NCBI GenBank assembly: GCA_027922465.2
Contig: BQMF02000061.1
Coordinates: 1 to 64,000 of the forward strand
Direction of reading: 5' to 3'
Length of the DNA stretch: 64,000 nucleotides
DNA from: Turritopsis dohrnii
Taxonomy: Eukaryota > Cnidaria > Hydrozoa > Anthoathecata > Oceaniidae
The notes beneath the pieces were generated by a model. That model saw nothing but the letters and a program-made list of their open reading frames with translations, had not been told where the DNA came from and ran no database searches. Below are positions 47,361 to 59,669 of this stretch, piece after piece. The position numbers were made by a program, and so were the translations under genes. The first letter of the stretch is position 1. Each line of letters begins with the position of its first letter.

Positions 47361-48807
47361 TTCACTGTCCAAACCTAGACCGATTTTTGTCGATGGGAAA
47401 TAGTCAGTCAAATCCTCTGAGTTCCAAACTTACATTTTTTTTATGCTTTAAATATCTCAACTCACACTGCATTCATTGTGTGCAAGTACTTTTCTTGAAA
47501 AGACTCTAAAGGTGTATAATATAAGCTCTACTGAAAGGAATAGTTGACATATGGCTAAATCGCAGATGCCAAGGTAGAAATGTTGTTTCATGTGAGTCTT
47601 ATGCAACGTTCTTACGTTTTCCGTAGTTGTTTTAAAAATGGAAGCGAAGAAGCACGCGTAGATCTTAGAAAATTTCTTGGTTGAATATATAGATATAGAA
47701 GAGGTTATACGACTGTCAAACTTAAAAGAATCAAGAACATTTATGATCCAAACTGATAATCTACGTGAAACTAATACTCTTAGTAGTTATTCGTAAATAA
47801 GCAGTTTTTGATGCTTCAAATCAGATATGAACGACCACAAAAACGGTATGCTTACATCGATTTAAAAAAATGCGTAAGGTTTCTATTAGTCTTTTTCTTA
47901 ATATAATACAATTTTCTATTTCATGTTCCTAGGTAAGCTATCCTGTTTTTATAAAGCTCTGGAATCTTGAAGCACAGCTCATCTTCCTCATCAGCTTATA
48001 CCCATTTTATTAATCAATAGATGACCACTTTTTTAATTGACTAGTCGAATTTAAAATATTGTATGATTCTAAAATTTGTATACTATCAAGCTGACGATAA
48101 AAAGGAAACACAGATATTTTTATTATTTCGCAAGGCCAAGTAAAAGTTTTTATTATGAAGTTCAGGTACAAACAACATAAAGATTTTCATACTGTATAGT
48201 TTTAAAAGGAGTATTTTGAAACGTCCACGGAAGAGTGTTCTCTAATGGATTTTTAAACTGACGGTGTTCCTTTTTAAGCTTGATCTCCGGCAAAATTTTT
48301 CAAAGTCTCTTAACTTTTATGATGCTCTCGGGAATGTAATTAAATGAATATTGTAAGCAAATCGCCATTTTGTGGTGTATAAAAAATATATTTATTTATA
48401 ATAACAATTTTAAAAAAACTAACTAAGCTTTTCGGACGAATCCATCATCAGGTTATATACAAGTGAATTAAATGAATTCGAAGTTATTACTTCTTAAGCA
48501 CAGACTTTTCTTGACGCGACAAACTTTTTATTACTTAATTACTTCTTGAAGATTCTTTAGGGAATACATCTTTGAATTAAAATCTTTTTTAAAAAATATC
48601 TAAATTGAAGCAAGACTGAAGGTTTATATGAGACAACAAAGTTCAATTGTTATCGTTGTTAAAAGGTAAAATGTAAAATACTGCAAACATCATTCTGCAT
48701 TATGCATATCGTTTTAAAGCGTGAACTAACATTCATTTCTTTCTGAAAAGCCTCCAGAAAGTCTTCCAGTCATCTGCAGGAATACTTCTGCCCGGTAGGG
48801 CATCTTG
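47361..48807 (+). repeat. 1.5-kb tandem repeat, unit 3
   Basis: TCACTGTCCAAACCTAGACC to GCCCGGTAGGGCATCTTG. Carries a private 116-bp insertion at 48350-48465. No open frame shared with the other units, so it is noncoding in this reading. Confidence 0.85.
48350..48465 (-). mobile_element. 116-bp insertion with 12-bp target duplication and hammerhead-like motif
   Basis: AATTAAATGAAT occurs at 48338-48349 and 48466-48477; other units have it once, so the site is a clean insertion. The minus strand has CTGATGA (48451-48445), a short stem GGA-TTCG-TCC, then GAAA (48433-48430), the conserved core of hammerhead ribozymes, which are known from Penelope-like elements. Stem III and the cleavage triplet are not clear by eye. 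Confidence 0.6.
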
Positions 48808-48820
48808 TTTGTTTTTTTTT

Positions 48821-50319
48821 TCACTGTCCAAACCTAGACCAATTTTTGTCGATGGGAAATAGCCACTCAAATCGTTAATGTTCCCAACTTACATTCTTTT
48901 TATGATTTAACAGTCTAAACTCACACTATATTCATTGTATACAAGTACTTTGCTTGAAAAGACTCTAAAAGTGTAAAATATAAGCTCTAGTGAAAGGAAT
49001 AATTAACATATGGCTAAATCGCAGATGCCAAGGTAAAAATGTTGTTTCATGTGAGTCTTATGCAACGTTCTTAAGTTTTCCGTAGTTGTTTTAAAAATAG
49101 AAGTGAAGAAGCATGCGTAGATCTGTGAAAGTTTCTTTGTTGAATATATGGATATAGAAGAGGTTGTAGTACGGCTGTAAAACTTAAAAGAATCAAGAAC
49201 ATTTATGATCCGAACTGATAATCTACGTGAAACTAATATTCTTAGTAGTCATTCTTGATAAATAAGCAGTTCTTGATGCTTCAAAACAGATATGAACGAC
49301 TACCAATAGGGTATGTTTATATCGACTTAATGCGTAAGGTTTCTATTAGTCTTTTTCTAAATATAATACAATTTTCTATTTCATGTTCCTAGGTAAGCTA
49401 TCCTGTTTTTATAAAGCTCTGGAATCTTGAAGCACAGCTCATCTTCCTCATCAGCTTATACCCATTTTATTAATCAATAGATGACCACTTTTTTTATTGA
49501 CTAGTCGAATTTAAAATATTGTATGATTCAAAAATTTGTATACTATCAAGCTGACGATAAAAAGGAAAAACAGATATTTTTATTATTTCGCATGGCCAAG
49601 TAAAAGTTTTTATTATGAAGTTCAGGTACAAACAATATAAAGATTTTCATGCTGTATAGTTTTAAAAGGCGTATTTTGAAACGTCCACGGAAGAGTGTTC
49701 TCTAATGGATTTTTAAACTGACGGTGTTCCTTTTTAAGCTTGATCTCCGGCAAAATTTTTCAAAGTCTCTTAACTTTTATGATGCTCTCGGGAATGTAAT
49801 TAAATGAATTAGAAGTTATTACTATTTACGCCACAGATTTTCCCTTCAAAACTTAATGTGACAAAGTTTTCATTACTTAATTACTTTTTGAAGATGCTTT
49901 TGGGAATATAACTATGAATAAAAAAGTTTTTGAAAAAATCTCTAAATGATGAAAACAGTGCAGTTTCTAGAAATAACAAATATTACTTCTTTCACATTCA
50001 CCTTTTAAAGCACAGATTATTCTTAACACGATAATCTTTCAATTAGTTAATTGCTTCTTGAAGATACTTTAGGGAGTACAACTTCGAATGGAAATCTTTT
50101 TAAAAAAATCTCGAAATTGATGCAAGACTAAAGTTTTATATGAAACAACAAAGTTTAATAGTTATCGTAGCTAAAAGGTAAAATGTAAAATACTGCAAAC
50201 ATCATTCCGCATTATGCATATGGTTTTAAAGCGTGAACTAACACTCATTTCTTTCTGAAAAGACTCGAGAAAGTCTTACAGTCATCCGCAGGAATACTTC
50301 TGTCCGGTAGGGCATCTTG
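48821..50319 (+). repeat. 1.5-kb tandem repeat, unit 4
   Basis: Begins TCACTGTCCAAACCTAGACC, ends GTCCGGTAGGGCATCTTG. Nearly identical to units 5 and 6, for example in ACGTCCACGGAAGAGTGTTC and GCTTGATCTCCGGCAAAATT. Confidence 0.9.
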
Positions 50320-50334
50320 TTTGTTTTTTTTTTT

Positions 50335-51831
50335 TCACTGTCCAAACCTAGACCAATTTTTGTCGATGGGAAATAGCCACTCAAATCATTAATGTTACCA
50401 ACTTACATTCTTTTTATGATTTAACAGTCTAAACTCACACTATATTCATTGTATACAAGTACTTTGCTTGAAAAGACTCTAAAAGTGTAAAATATAAGCT
50501 CTAGTGAAAGGAATAACTAACATATGGCTAAATCGCAGATGCCAGGTAGAAATGTTGTTTCATGTGAGTCTTATGCAACGTTCTTAAGTTTTCCGTAGTT
50601 GTTTTAAAAATGGAAGCGAAGAAGCATGCGTAGATCTGTGAAAGTTTCTTTATTGAATATATGGATATAGAAGAGGTTGTAGTACGGCTGTAAAACTTAA
50701 AAGAATCAAGAACATTTATGATCCAAGCTGATAATCTACGTGAAACTAATATTCTTAGTAGTCATTCTTGACAAATAAGCAGTTCTTGATGCTTCAAAAC
50801 AGATATGAACGACTACCAATAGGGTATGTTTATATCGCTTTAATGCGTAAGGTTTCTATTAGTCTTTCTAAATGTAATACAATTTTTTAATTCATGTTCC
50901 TAGATAAACTACCCTGTTTTTATAAAGCCCTGCAATCTTGAAGCACAGCTTATCTTCCTCATCAGCTTATACCCATTTTATTAATCAATAGATGACCACT
51001 TTTTTAATTGACTAGTCGAATTTAAAATATTGTATGATTTTAAAATTTGTATACTATCAAGCTGACGATAAAAAGGAAACACAGATATTTTTATTATTTC
51101 GCAAGGCCAAGTAAAAGTTTTTATTATGAAGTTCAGATACAAACAACATTAAGATTTTCATACTGTATAGTTTTAAAAGGAGTATTTTGAAACGTCCACG
51201 GAAGAGTGTTCTCTAATGGATTTTTAAACTGACGGTGTTCCTTTTTAAGCTTGATCTCCGGCAAAATTTTTCAAAGTCTCTTAACGTTTATGATGCTCTC
51301 GGGAATGTAATTAAATGAATTCGAAGTTATTACTATTTACGCCACAGATTTTCCCTTCAAAACTTAATGTGACAAAGTTTTCATTACTTAATTACTTTTT
51401 GAAGATGCTTTAGGGAATATAACTATGAATAAAAAAGTTTTTGAAAAAACTCTCTAAATGATGAAAACAGTGCAGTTTCTAGAAATAACAAATATTACTT
51501 CTTTCACATTCACCTTTTAAAGCACAGATTATTCTTAACACGATAATCTTTTAATTAGTTAATTGCTTCTTGAAGATGCTTTAGGGAGTACAACTTCGAA
51601 TGTAAAACTTTTTAAAAATATCTCTAAATTGATGCAAGACTGAAGTTTTATATGAAACAACAAAGTTTAATAGTTATCGTAGCTAAAAGGTAAAATGTAA
51701 AATACTGCAAACATCATTCCGCATTATGGATATGGTTTTAAAGCGTGAACTAACACTCATTTCTTTCTGAAAAGGCTCCAGAAAGTCTTACAGTCATCCG
51801 CAGGAATACTTCTGCCCGGTAGGGCATCTTG
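50335..51831 (+). repeat. 1.5-kb tandem repeat, unit 5
   Basis: Same borders as unit 4; followed by a single hairpin monomer at 51844-51893 (variant TACGTAAGCA) before unit 6. Confidence 0.9.
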
Positions 51832-51904
51832 TTTTTGTTTTTTGTATTCCTACGTAAGCAAGGAATACTTTGAAACCGTTCGTGTTTTTTTTTGTTTTGT
51901 TTTT

Positions 51905-53472
51905 TCACTGTCCAAACCTAGACCAATTTTTGTCGATGGGAAATAGCCACTCAAATCATTAATGTTCCCAACTTACATTCTTTTTATGATTTAACAGTCT
52001 AAACTCACACTATATTCATTGTATACAAGTACTTTGCTTGAAAAGACTCTAAAAGTGTAAAATATAAGCTCTAGTGAAAGGAATAACTAACATATGGCTA
52101 AATCGCAGATGCCAGGTAGAAATGTTGTTTCATGTGAGTCTTATGCAACGTTCTTAAGTTTTCCGTAGTTGTTTTAAAAATGGAAGCGAAGAAGCATGCG
52201 TAGATCTGTGAAAGTTTCTTTGTTGAATATATGGATATAGAAGAGGTTATACGGCTGTCAAACTTAAAAGAATCAAGAACATTTATGATCCAAACTGATA
52301 ATCTACGTGAAACTAATACTCTTAGTAGGTATTCGTGATAAATAAGCAGTTTTTCAAATCAGATATGAACGACTACAAAAACGGTATGCTTACATCGATT
52401 TAAAAAAAAGCGTAAGGTTTCTATAAGTCTTTTTCTAAATATAATACAATTTTCTATTTCATGTTCCTAGGTAAGCTATCTTGTTTTTATAAAGCTCTGG
52501 AATCTTGAAGCACAGCTCATCTTTCTCATCAGCTTATACCCATTTTATTAATCAATAGATGACCACTTTTTTTATTGACCAGTCGAATTTAAAATATTGT
52601 ACGATTCTAAAATTTGTATACTATCAAGCTGACGATAAAAAGGAAACACAGATATTTTTATTATTTCGCAAGGCCAAGTAAAAGTTTTTATCATGAAGTT
52701 CAGGTACAAACAACATAAAGATTTTCATACTGTATAGTTTTAAAAGGAGTATTTTGAAACGTCCACGGAAGAGTGTTCTCTAATGGATTTTTAAACTGAC
52801 GGTGTTCCTTTTTAAGCTTGATCTCCGGCAAAATTTTTCAAAGTCTCTTAACTTTTATGATGCTCTCGGGAATGTAATTAAATGAATTCGAAGTTATTAC
52901 TATTTACGCCACAGATTTTCCCTTCAAAACTTAATGTGTCTAAGTTTTCATTACTTAATTACTTTTTGAAGATGCTTTAGGGAATATAACCATGAATAAA
53001 AAACTTTTTAAAAAAATCTCTAAATGATGCAAAACAGTACAGTTTATATGTAACACGAAATATTACTTCTTTCACAGCTACAAGATAAACTGTAAAACAC
53101 AAAGAACATCATACCACATTATGCATATTGTTTTAAACCGTGAACAAACATTCACCTTTTAAAGCACAGATTATTCTTAACGCGATAATCTTTTAATTAG
53201 TTAATTGCTTCTTGAAGATGCTTTAGGGAGTGCAACTTCGAATGGAAATCTTCTTAAAAAAATCTCTAAATTGATGCAAGACTAAAGTTTTATATGAAAC
53301 AACAAAGTTTAATAGTTATCGTAGCTAAAAGGTAAAATGTAAAATACTGCAAACATCATTCCGCATTATGCATATGGTTTTAAAGCGTGAACTAACACTC
53401 ATTTCTTTCTGAAAAGTCTCCAGAAAGTCTTACAGTCATCCGCAGGAATACTTCTGCCCGGTAGGGCATCTT
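51905..53472 (+). repeat. 1.5-kb tandem repeat, unit 6
   Basis: Same left border; ends GGTAGGGCATC directly in a T run. It has an extra internal stretch (53040-53160) not seen in unit 5. Confidence 0.9.
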
Positions 53473-53670
53473 TTTTTTTTCACTGTCCAAACCTAGACCA
53501 ATTTTTGTCGATGGGAAATAGCCACTCAAATCATTAATGTTCCCAACTTACATTCTTTTTATGATTTAACAGTCTAAACTCACACTATATTCATTGTATA
53601 CAAGTACTTTGCTTGAAAAGACTCTAAAAGTGTAAAATATAAGCTCTAGTGAAAGGAATAATTAACATAT

Positions 53671-55145
53671 TGATCTATAAGTTGCAAAGCCATAGTAACA
53701 GATAAGTTTCGAGTGAATCAACTTAAAAACGTGTTTTGATAAAAGATACCACCATTACATAAAATAAACACTTTTTTGGTAAGAAAGTTTATTTTAGAGG
53801 TGAAAAACTTTCGCGTTTTTGTAATTTTTGAAGGCACAAACGTTTGAATGTTTTACCTTAGAAAGGATAAGAAACCTGCTTGAGGCTCCGCGACGCATAG
53901 GTCGTTACAATCGCAAATTACGCTGCTGGAAAATGGACAATGGAAAATGGAAACAATGAGTCTTCAATCGCGACTATCAAAAAGCATGGGACAGAAACAG
54001 AATTGCCAACATCAAAAATTTATTTATGGGGGAACATTAGACACATTAATGTGAATGTTCTATTTTTTTATGAACACAACATCCGTTAAGGTTTGTTTAC
54101 AAATACTTAAGCCATAGAAACTATAGCGAACAGAAAGTTTCGCGAGAGTCAAAGAATCAAATTTTGTGGATAAAACTTTTATGAATTAGAAACCAATTTT
54201 TTCGCGAGCATAGAGTTTTCGCGAGTCGAGAAAATATGAAATCTTAGAAGCAGGGCTTTTTCCAAAAAAACCCAACTTTTTTATGCTTTTTTTGCTATAA
54301 AACTACCTAATTAACTTTTTTTTTTATTTTCCTCCCTAGGATTAACTTCTGCGAAAAAGGGCTAAAAATTGCCAAAATCTTCTCGCGAAAGTTTCTAAGC
54401 TTAATGTATGCCATTTACAAATACAACAGAGATTGTAGAAAATACAAGACACTCTCAGTAAATAAAAACAATTTGATTAATCAGTCTACTAAAAAATATT
54501 CTTTAACATAAAAGATTGGAGTAAAAATTAGCGAACAAAAGTGGGTAATTCTTATACAAAAATAAATATTTACAAACCCTATTTTATCTACTTGTAACTC
54601 AATAAGATTCCACAAAAAGTATTTGTCTACTTAAAAAGTTTGTTAAAATCCTCCTGTAAGTAAATCTTGTGAAAGCTGATAACTACATTTTCTTGAAAAG
54701 TACCCTCGCTGGAATACGAGCGGTCCTAAATACAAGTTGCAGTTATGTAATTGAACCGAGCTGAGCCCATCATTGTTAGGGATTATGAGATGAAAATAGC
54801 CCAAAAGTTTTCAAACAGTGCCTTCTGACAAACTACTGACAAAGCATTACAGTAAAGTGAAATCACCCTCAAAACACTGTATTCATGGTATTCAAAAAAG
54901 CATTCATCACATCCCTTATCATTAGAACGATCAACAAAATGAGAACCAACCAATACTGCACCAAACTATAAGGTAATAAATCAACAATATAAACATATAG
55001 ATATATACATAAGAAACTTAAAATAAAAAATTAAAATAAATATGCAATGCACTTGTGGCTTGTTTGCAGTTCACTCCTGAAGCGGCTCTTCTGTCCTGCA
55101 AGTATAATTGATAAACAGAATTAATTGCTCTTTTGAAATTGCAGG
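53671..55145. other. No exon recognised upstream of the CACTA exon
   Basis: AT-rich. Inverted TTTCGCGAGAG / CTCGCGAAAGTTTC words at 54130 and 54390 suggest a small inverted-repeat relic. I did not find the catalytic transposase exons expected here. Confidence 0.45.
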
Positions 55146-56013
55146 TGGACCACGAAGCTGTAGGCTTTCACAAGGGCAAACAGCTGTAATATCTGATAAA
55201 TTAGAAAGTCTTAATGGTTGCCTTCCTTCTGAGTTTTCAAGACAACCGAGATCAATTCAACAACTTGATCGCTGGAAAGCTACTGAGTATCGCCAGTTTC
55301 TACTTTACACTGGGTCACTTGTACTTCGAGATGTTGTTGAAAAAAGTGTTTATAACCATTTTTTGCTGTTAATGGTTGCTCTTTCTATTTTGCTGTGTCC
55401 TGATAGCTGCACCGATTCTAACTTTGTCAACTATGCACGTGAACTGCTTCAATATTATGTCGGCAAATGTCGGTCTGTTTATGGTGAGACCTTTACAACA
55501 TACAACGTTCACAATCTGTTGCATATAGCTGATGATGTTGACTATTTCAAATGCTCTTTGAATGATATTTGTGCATTCCCATTCGAAAATCATTTGCAGA
55601 TAATCAAGAACTTAGTAAGAAATTCTAATAATCCTATTGTTCAGGTGGCCAAAAGAATCAGTGAATTGGAAAAGGCAGATTTAGAATGTGGCATGCGTAA
55701 AAAATTATTTACTGTTGTTAGCACTAAACTTCGTGACAGCTGTTTTAGAATTTCCTCTAAAGAAATTGTATTCTTGACATCAAAAGGGACTTCTTCAACA
55801 ACTTTTCAGTGTAAAGTAGCTAAGATAAGAGACTTAAAGCCTGTTTTCACTAACCCAGTCAGTTCATTGAAACTTGGTATTGGGTTAATGTCGCATCATT
55901 TAATTGAGACTTTACCTGTTCGGACAATTTCTGTAACAGAACTTAGAATAAAGATGGTGTGTTTGCCGTATAGACACCAATATGCTTTATACCCATTGTT
56001 GCATAGTGTTTAA
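55146..56013 (+). pseudogene. CACTA (En/Spm)-like transposase, last exon only
   Basis: A splice acceptor (TTTTGAAATTGCAG) precedes 55146, so I do not use the ATG at 55108. The exon encodes SEFSRQPRSIQQLDRWKATE, YRQFLLYTGSLVLRDV and NVHNLLHIADDVDYFKCSLN followed by CAFPFENHLQIIKNLVRNS. This is the C-terminal region following the catalytic core in animal CACTA transposases, comparable to DUF4218 of plant elements. It ends with a stop at 56013 beside a TTAATTAATTAATTAA tract. The DDE/D catalytic part is not visible upstream, so the copy is probably truncated; undetected short exons are possible. Confidence 0.7.
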
Positions 56014-56139
56014 TTAATTAATTAATTGTGATTAAAACTTGGCCTATTGTAAAAATTTTGTTAAACTAGTAAATGTGTAAGCTGTAGACATAACAATCCT
56101 GGATCATAACAAGCTCATTCTACGTTTTTGTTTCAAATT

Positions 56140-56172
56140 TGCAGGGATACTTCTGCCTGTCAGGACATCTTG
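56140..56172 (+). repeat. Stray copy of the array-unit 3' end
   Basis: GCAGGGATACTTCTGCCTGT then CAGGACATCTTG resembles the unit ends (GCAGGAATACTTCTGCCCGG, GGGCATCTTG). It sits 130 bp after the CACTA exon, within the 6-kb insertion. Confidence 0.6.
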
Positions 56173-56425
56173 CTTAGTTTTGATTTTTTGAAAGTTCTGA
56201 TTGTCTTTTAATTTACTGTATCTTGTGGTTGTTTTATTCCTTATAATGGATTAGATTTGTTACACATTTTTTAGTTTGAATATATTGTTGTTTAAAGATT
56301 GCCTTACATTAAATTTTGTTTACTATTTCTAAACAACTTGAATGAATGTATTTTATATTTTCCCATCCTTGAACACCTGTATCTTACCTTAATTCCTTTT
56401 TTTAAAAAATTATTATAGTTAAGAA

Positions 56426-58568
56426 ATGTCTTGGACAAAAGCTATATGGATCGAAAATAATAAAGAGACTGTTGGTGTGGTGCTGAGCAAGTGGATAAGT
56501 GATGGTTTTTTATACTGGCCTGTCAACATCAATGCCAACAGAGCAGAAAAAGAGAACCTGTGGCCATCTGAAAATTGGAAGAAGCTGAAGATAATTAAAA
56601 AAGTATCATCACATGGTAAGTAACAGTTTCTCTAATTTGCTAGCATAATGATTGCAGTTGATTTCCATGGGTCAGTGGGTTTTCAACTTTCTTCAATTTT
56701 GTGTTTGTAGATAATCAATACATTTGCGATGCAGCAGAAACTTCCTCCAATGAAAGCAGCGACAATACAACCAGTAAGTGTTGTATAAACTTTATCTTCA
56801 GCTACACTCATTACTTTTAATTTTCTTTTTTGGCATTAAAAGATTTATAACCTGTTTCATTAATTTACTTTCATCAATTGCAGGTGGTTCTACATCCTGC
56901 TATCCTGTGAAAGGTCAGTTTTATTTTTAACGTTTATTATTATTATTGATATAGTCTTCAAGTTTAATGTAACGAACTTCTTCTCAATTGCTCATTGTTG
57001 ACTGTAAATTTCAATTTTGTGGGGGATATAATTCAGTCTTACTATATTGAACTATTTATTCGATTTTCAATGGTTTTTTAACTGATTATAATAATACAAT
57101 TTTTATTTTAGAAATACCTAATTTCCCAGAATGCAGTCGAGGCACTTTGGCAAGGGAAAGATCTAGATCTCGCTCTCCTGTTCATTGCAGGTCACTTTCC
57201 CCATCTGGACTAAATGATGATGTTGAGCAACCAGTTGCCTCATCATCACCTAAGGAAAGGAGTGATGTTATGGAAATGGGTAGTAAGTGTGTTTATTATT
57301 ACATTTTTCATGCTTTAAAATGTTAATGAATAGCTGAACACTATTTATCATGTGTTTCATTTTAGCATTGTTCTAATTTTGTGTGCCAATATTACCAGTA
57401 ACATAATCTACATTTCTCATATTGGACATTTCAAAACATTAGCATTTTCTTTAGAATTTCAACGTATTGTTCTGCATAAAATGGCAGAACTTAAGCAAGA
57501 ATTAAAAGAACTAAAAAAAAGGGCAGAGCCTCCAAACGTGAGAGTCGAGATAGACCAAATGTCCACAATGGACGATTTTAATATCTTTGAGAAAAAATAT
57601 AAAGAAAAAGAAGAACAAAATAAGATGGTAGGTTTTCGTAATTTGGCTTTCTTTATTGGAACACTTCAATAAAAGATTACCGAAATTATGGTTTACACTG
57701 TATGATAAATTTTGGGTCATGTGTTGACTGATTGAAACAGGTTGGCCACTCACACTGGAAAGGCTAGAAAATGCTTGAATATGTTTAAGAGAAAATTTGA
57801 TACTTCATTATACTGATTAATTTGAAAATCAAAATAGTATTCTACAGTGTGGAACAGCGTGGATGTGAAGTTCTGGGTTTTTACTTTTAGATTGACCAGT
57901 TAGAAAAGATAGGAGGCCGCAGTTTGAAAGAAAATGTTGACAGAGTCTTGTTGCGGTATGTAGTAGACTGATGGAAACTGACATGCAAAACTTATCTTCG
58001 CTGCTATTAATTATTCTTAATGTTATTTAGTTTGATGAGTTACGGCTTGTTGGCAAAGTTCAACATGAGAGGAAAAGGCTCCCTCGGGAAAAGGGCCTTT
58101 GTTGGTACTAATGCACATACAGTTGTAATAGGTTTGTCTTGTTTGTTTGTTCGCTTTTTAATGGTTATGGGGGGCTGAGACCCTGGAGGAAACTATGTCT
58201 GCACCTTTTTTTTTTATTTAAAATAATCAATAATTTTTATAACTTACAGCTCTTCCTTACGCCGGCCCTTAATCGGCGTTATTTATTACGGGTGGCGGGA
58301 ATAAGGTCCAGCGTTAGATGTCTATCTGCGAGTTGACCATAGATTTTTGAAAAAAAATGCCAAAAAGGGCTGGCGTTAGATTTGGGCTGGCCTTTCCTTA
58401 GGCCCATAATGTATACCTATATGTCAATTACTTAATTTTGTAGCTGCGGTGATGAGATCACGAACAACCACTGAAAGTGAAGTCACCAAAGTGATATGCG
58501 ATACGTTAAAGTATGCCCCGGACAAAGTTGGTGGTGGTGGTGGTCGCAAAAGTGATCAACCTAGATGA
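56426..58568 (+). CDS. DUF4806-like protein, eight exons, apparently intact
   Basis: Exons 56426-56615, 56711-56773, 56884-56913, 57112-57282, 57455-57627, 57891-57955, 58031-58131 and 58444-58568. All junctions are GT-AG, phases 1,1,1,1,0,2,1, total 918 nt (305 residues), stop TGA at 58568. N-terminus MSWTKAIWIENNKETVGVVL...FLYWPVN with NLWPSENWKKLKIIKK resembles the N-terminal module seen in animal DUF4806 proteins. Exon 4 is Arg/Ser-rich (RERSRSRSPVHCRS). Exon 5 is a charged probable coiled coil (ELKQELKELKKRAE). Exons 7-8 give LLAKFNMRGKGSLGKRAF...TESEVTKVICDTLKYAPDKV, matching my recollection of the DUF4806 domain. It lies 412 bp after the CACTA exon on the same strand, and I infer it is the element's second gene, possibly DNA-binding. 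Intron 7 contains a MITE relic. Confidence 0.82.
58253..58405. mobile_element. Decayed relative of the CCTTATCGGCCC element
   Basis: TTACGCCGGCCCTTAATCGG, GGTGGCGGGAATAAGG and GGGCTGGCGTTAGAT echo the 544-bp elements at 13382 and 14589. Located in intron 7 of the DUF4806-like gene. Confidence 0.55.
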
Positions 58569-59174
58569 TTTGTTGGTTGTATTCAGTATTTTTTATCTAA
58601 AAGACTGTGCTCAAGTTCAGAACCATTAGTAAGATGAAATAGTCCGTTTCTTCAGCTCCTATTAATAACGTGATTTGAATATTCTTGCGTTCACTTTACA
58701 ACTCTTCCGATTTTTGACTTCTAAGAAACTAAATGTACTCAATTTTCATTTAACCTACTATAGACATATCCTTAAGGTATTCATCGTCTTGCCCTCCTCT
58801 CGTTACTAGTCTAAATAATTTTTACGTAATCTGTGATAACAAAAACAATTCTTTGACCATTTATTATACAACGAAGTGAAAGCTGCTACGATAGATAAAT
58901 TATGAATATGTGGATAGGATTAGACTTCTTGTATACATCAACTTGTGGTTATGAACAACAATTGCTTGTAAATTTACTGTAAATATTTTAGACCTAATTG
59001 TGTGTACATATGTAATTAGCAGAAATGAACTAATAATATTTGAAAAGATTTCAAAATTGAAATTGTTTTTTGCATTCCTGTTTGACCTCCATCACATGAA
59101 ATATTTGCTGTTTTATAAACAACCTTCGCACAACATTGTGTATAGCTACGTTTTGTAGTCTTGTATATCACTCG
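58569..59174. other. No gene recognised
   Basis: Downstream sequence of the DUF4806-like gene, presumably its 3' UTR and flank; no clear polyadenylation signal chosen. Confidence 0.4.
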
Positions 59175-59179
59175 TATTA

Positions 59180-59669
59180 AGGGTATGCCTCTAACATCGT
59201 TGCAATGCGTGATAGTAGCGTTGATGGGATGTTGTAGCAACGTTGCCGTAATACCTTATAAATTATGTTCACAACCTTACGGCAACGTTGTGACAACGGC
59301 TGGTTTATAACGTTTGTACAATGTGATACTTCTAACATTGTTACAACGTTGGATAACAACGTTTGTATAACGTATTCGCGTAACGTTGTAACAACGTTAC
59401 GTAAATACCGTCTAAATGTATTACGTTCACAACCTTCAGACAACGTTGTGACAACAGCTGGACAGTAACGTTTATACAATGTGGTATTTCTGACATCGTT
59501 ACAACGTTGGATAACAACGTTGCTATAACGTTGTTTACGTAACGTCGTAACAACGTTACGTAACTACCGTCTAAATGTATTACGTTCACAACCTCTACGC
59601 AACGTTGAAACAATGTTGGCAATAATGTTGAGACAACGTTGTTACAACGGTTTTGTGCCCACTGGGATA
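59180..59669. repeat. 159-bp tandem repeat with AACGTTG words, ending in CCCAG-type terminus
   Basis: ACAACCT anchors at 59271, 59429 and 59588. Dense AACGTTG/CAACGTT palindromes. It ends GTTTTGTGCCCACTGGG, the right end of the CCCAG family. Open frames on either strand are artefacts. Confidence 0.75.

Larger units (their letters stand above)
53671..59669. mobile_element. 6-kb composite insertion in the tandem array
   Basis: ATAT is present at both junctions and only once in paralogous units. The right end is GTGCCCACTGGG, the CCCAG family end, but the left end (TGATCTATAAGTTGC) is not its inverse, so the block is composite or its left end was lost. It contains a CACTA transposase exon, the DUF4806-like gene and a 159-bp repeat. 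Confidence 0.7.

Noticed and set aside
55108..55145. ATG start for the CACTA-like frame
   Set aside because: The sequence before 55146 is a pyrimidine tract and AG acceptor, and homology begins after it.
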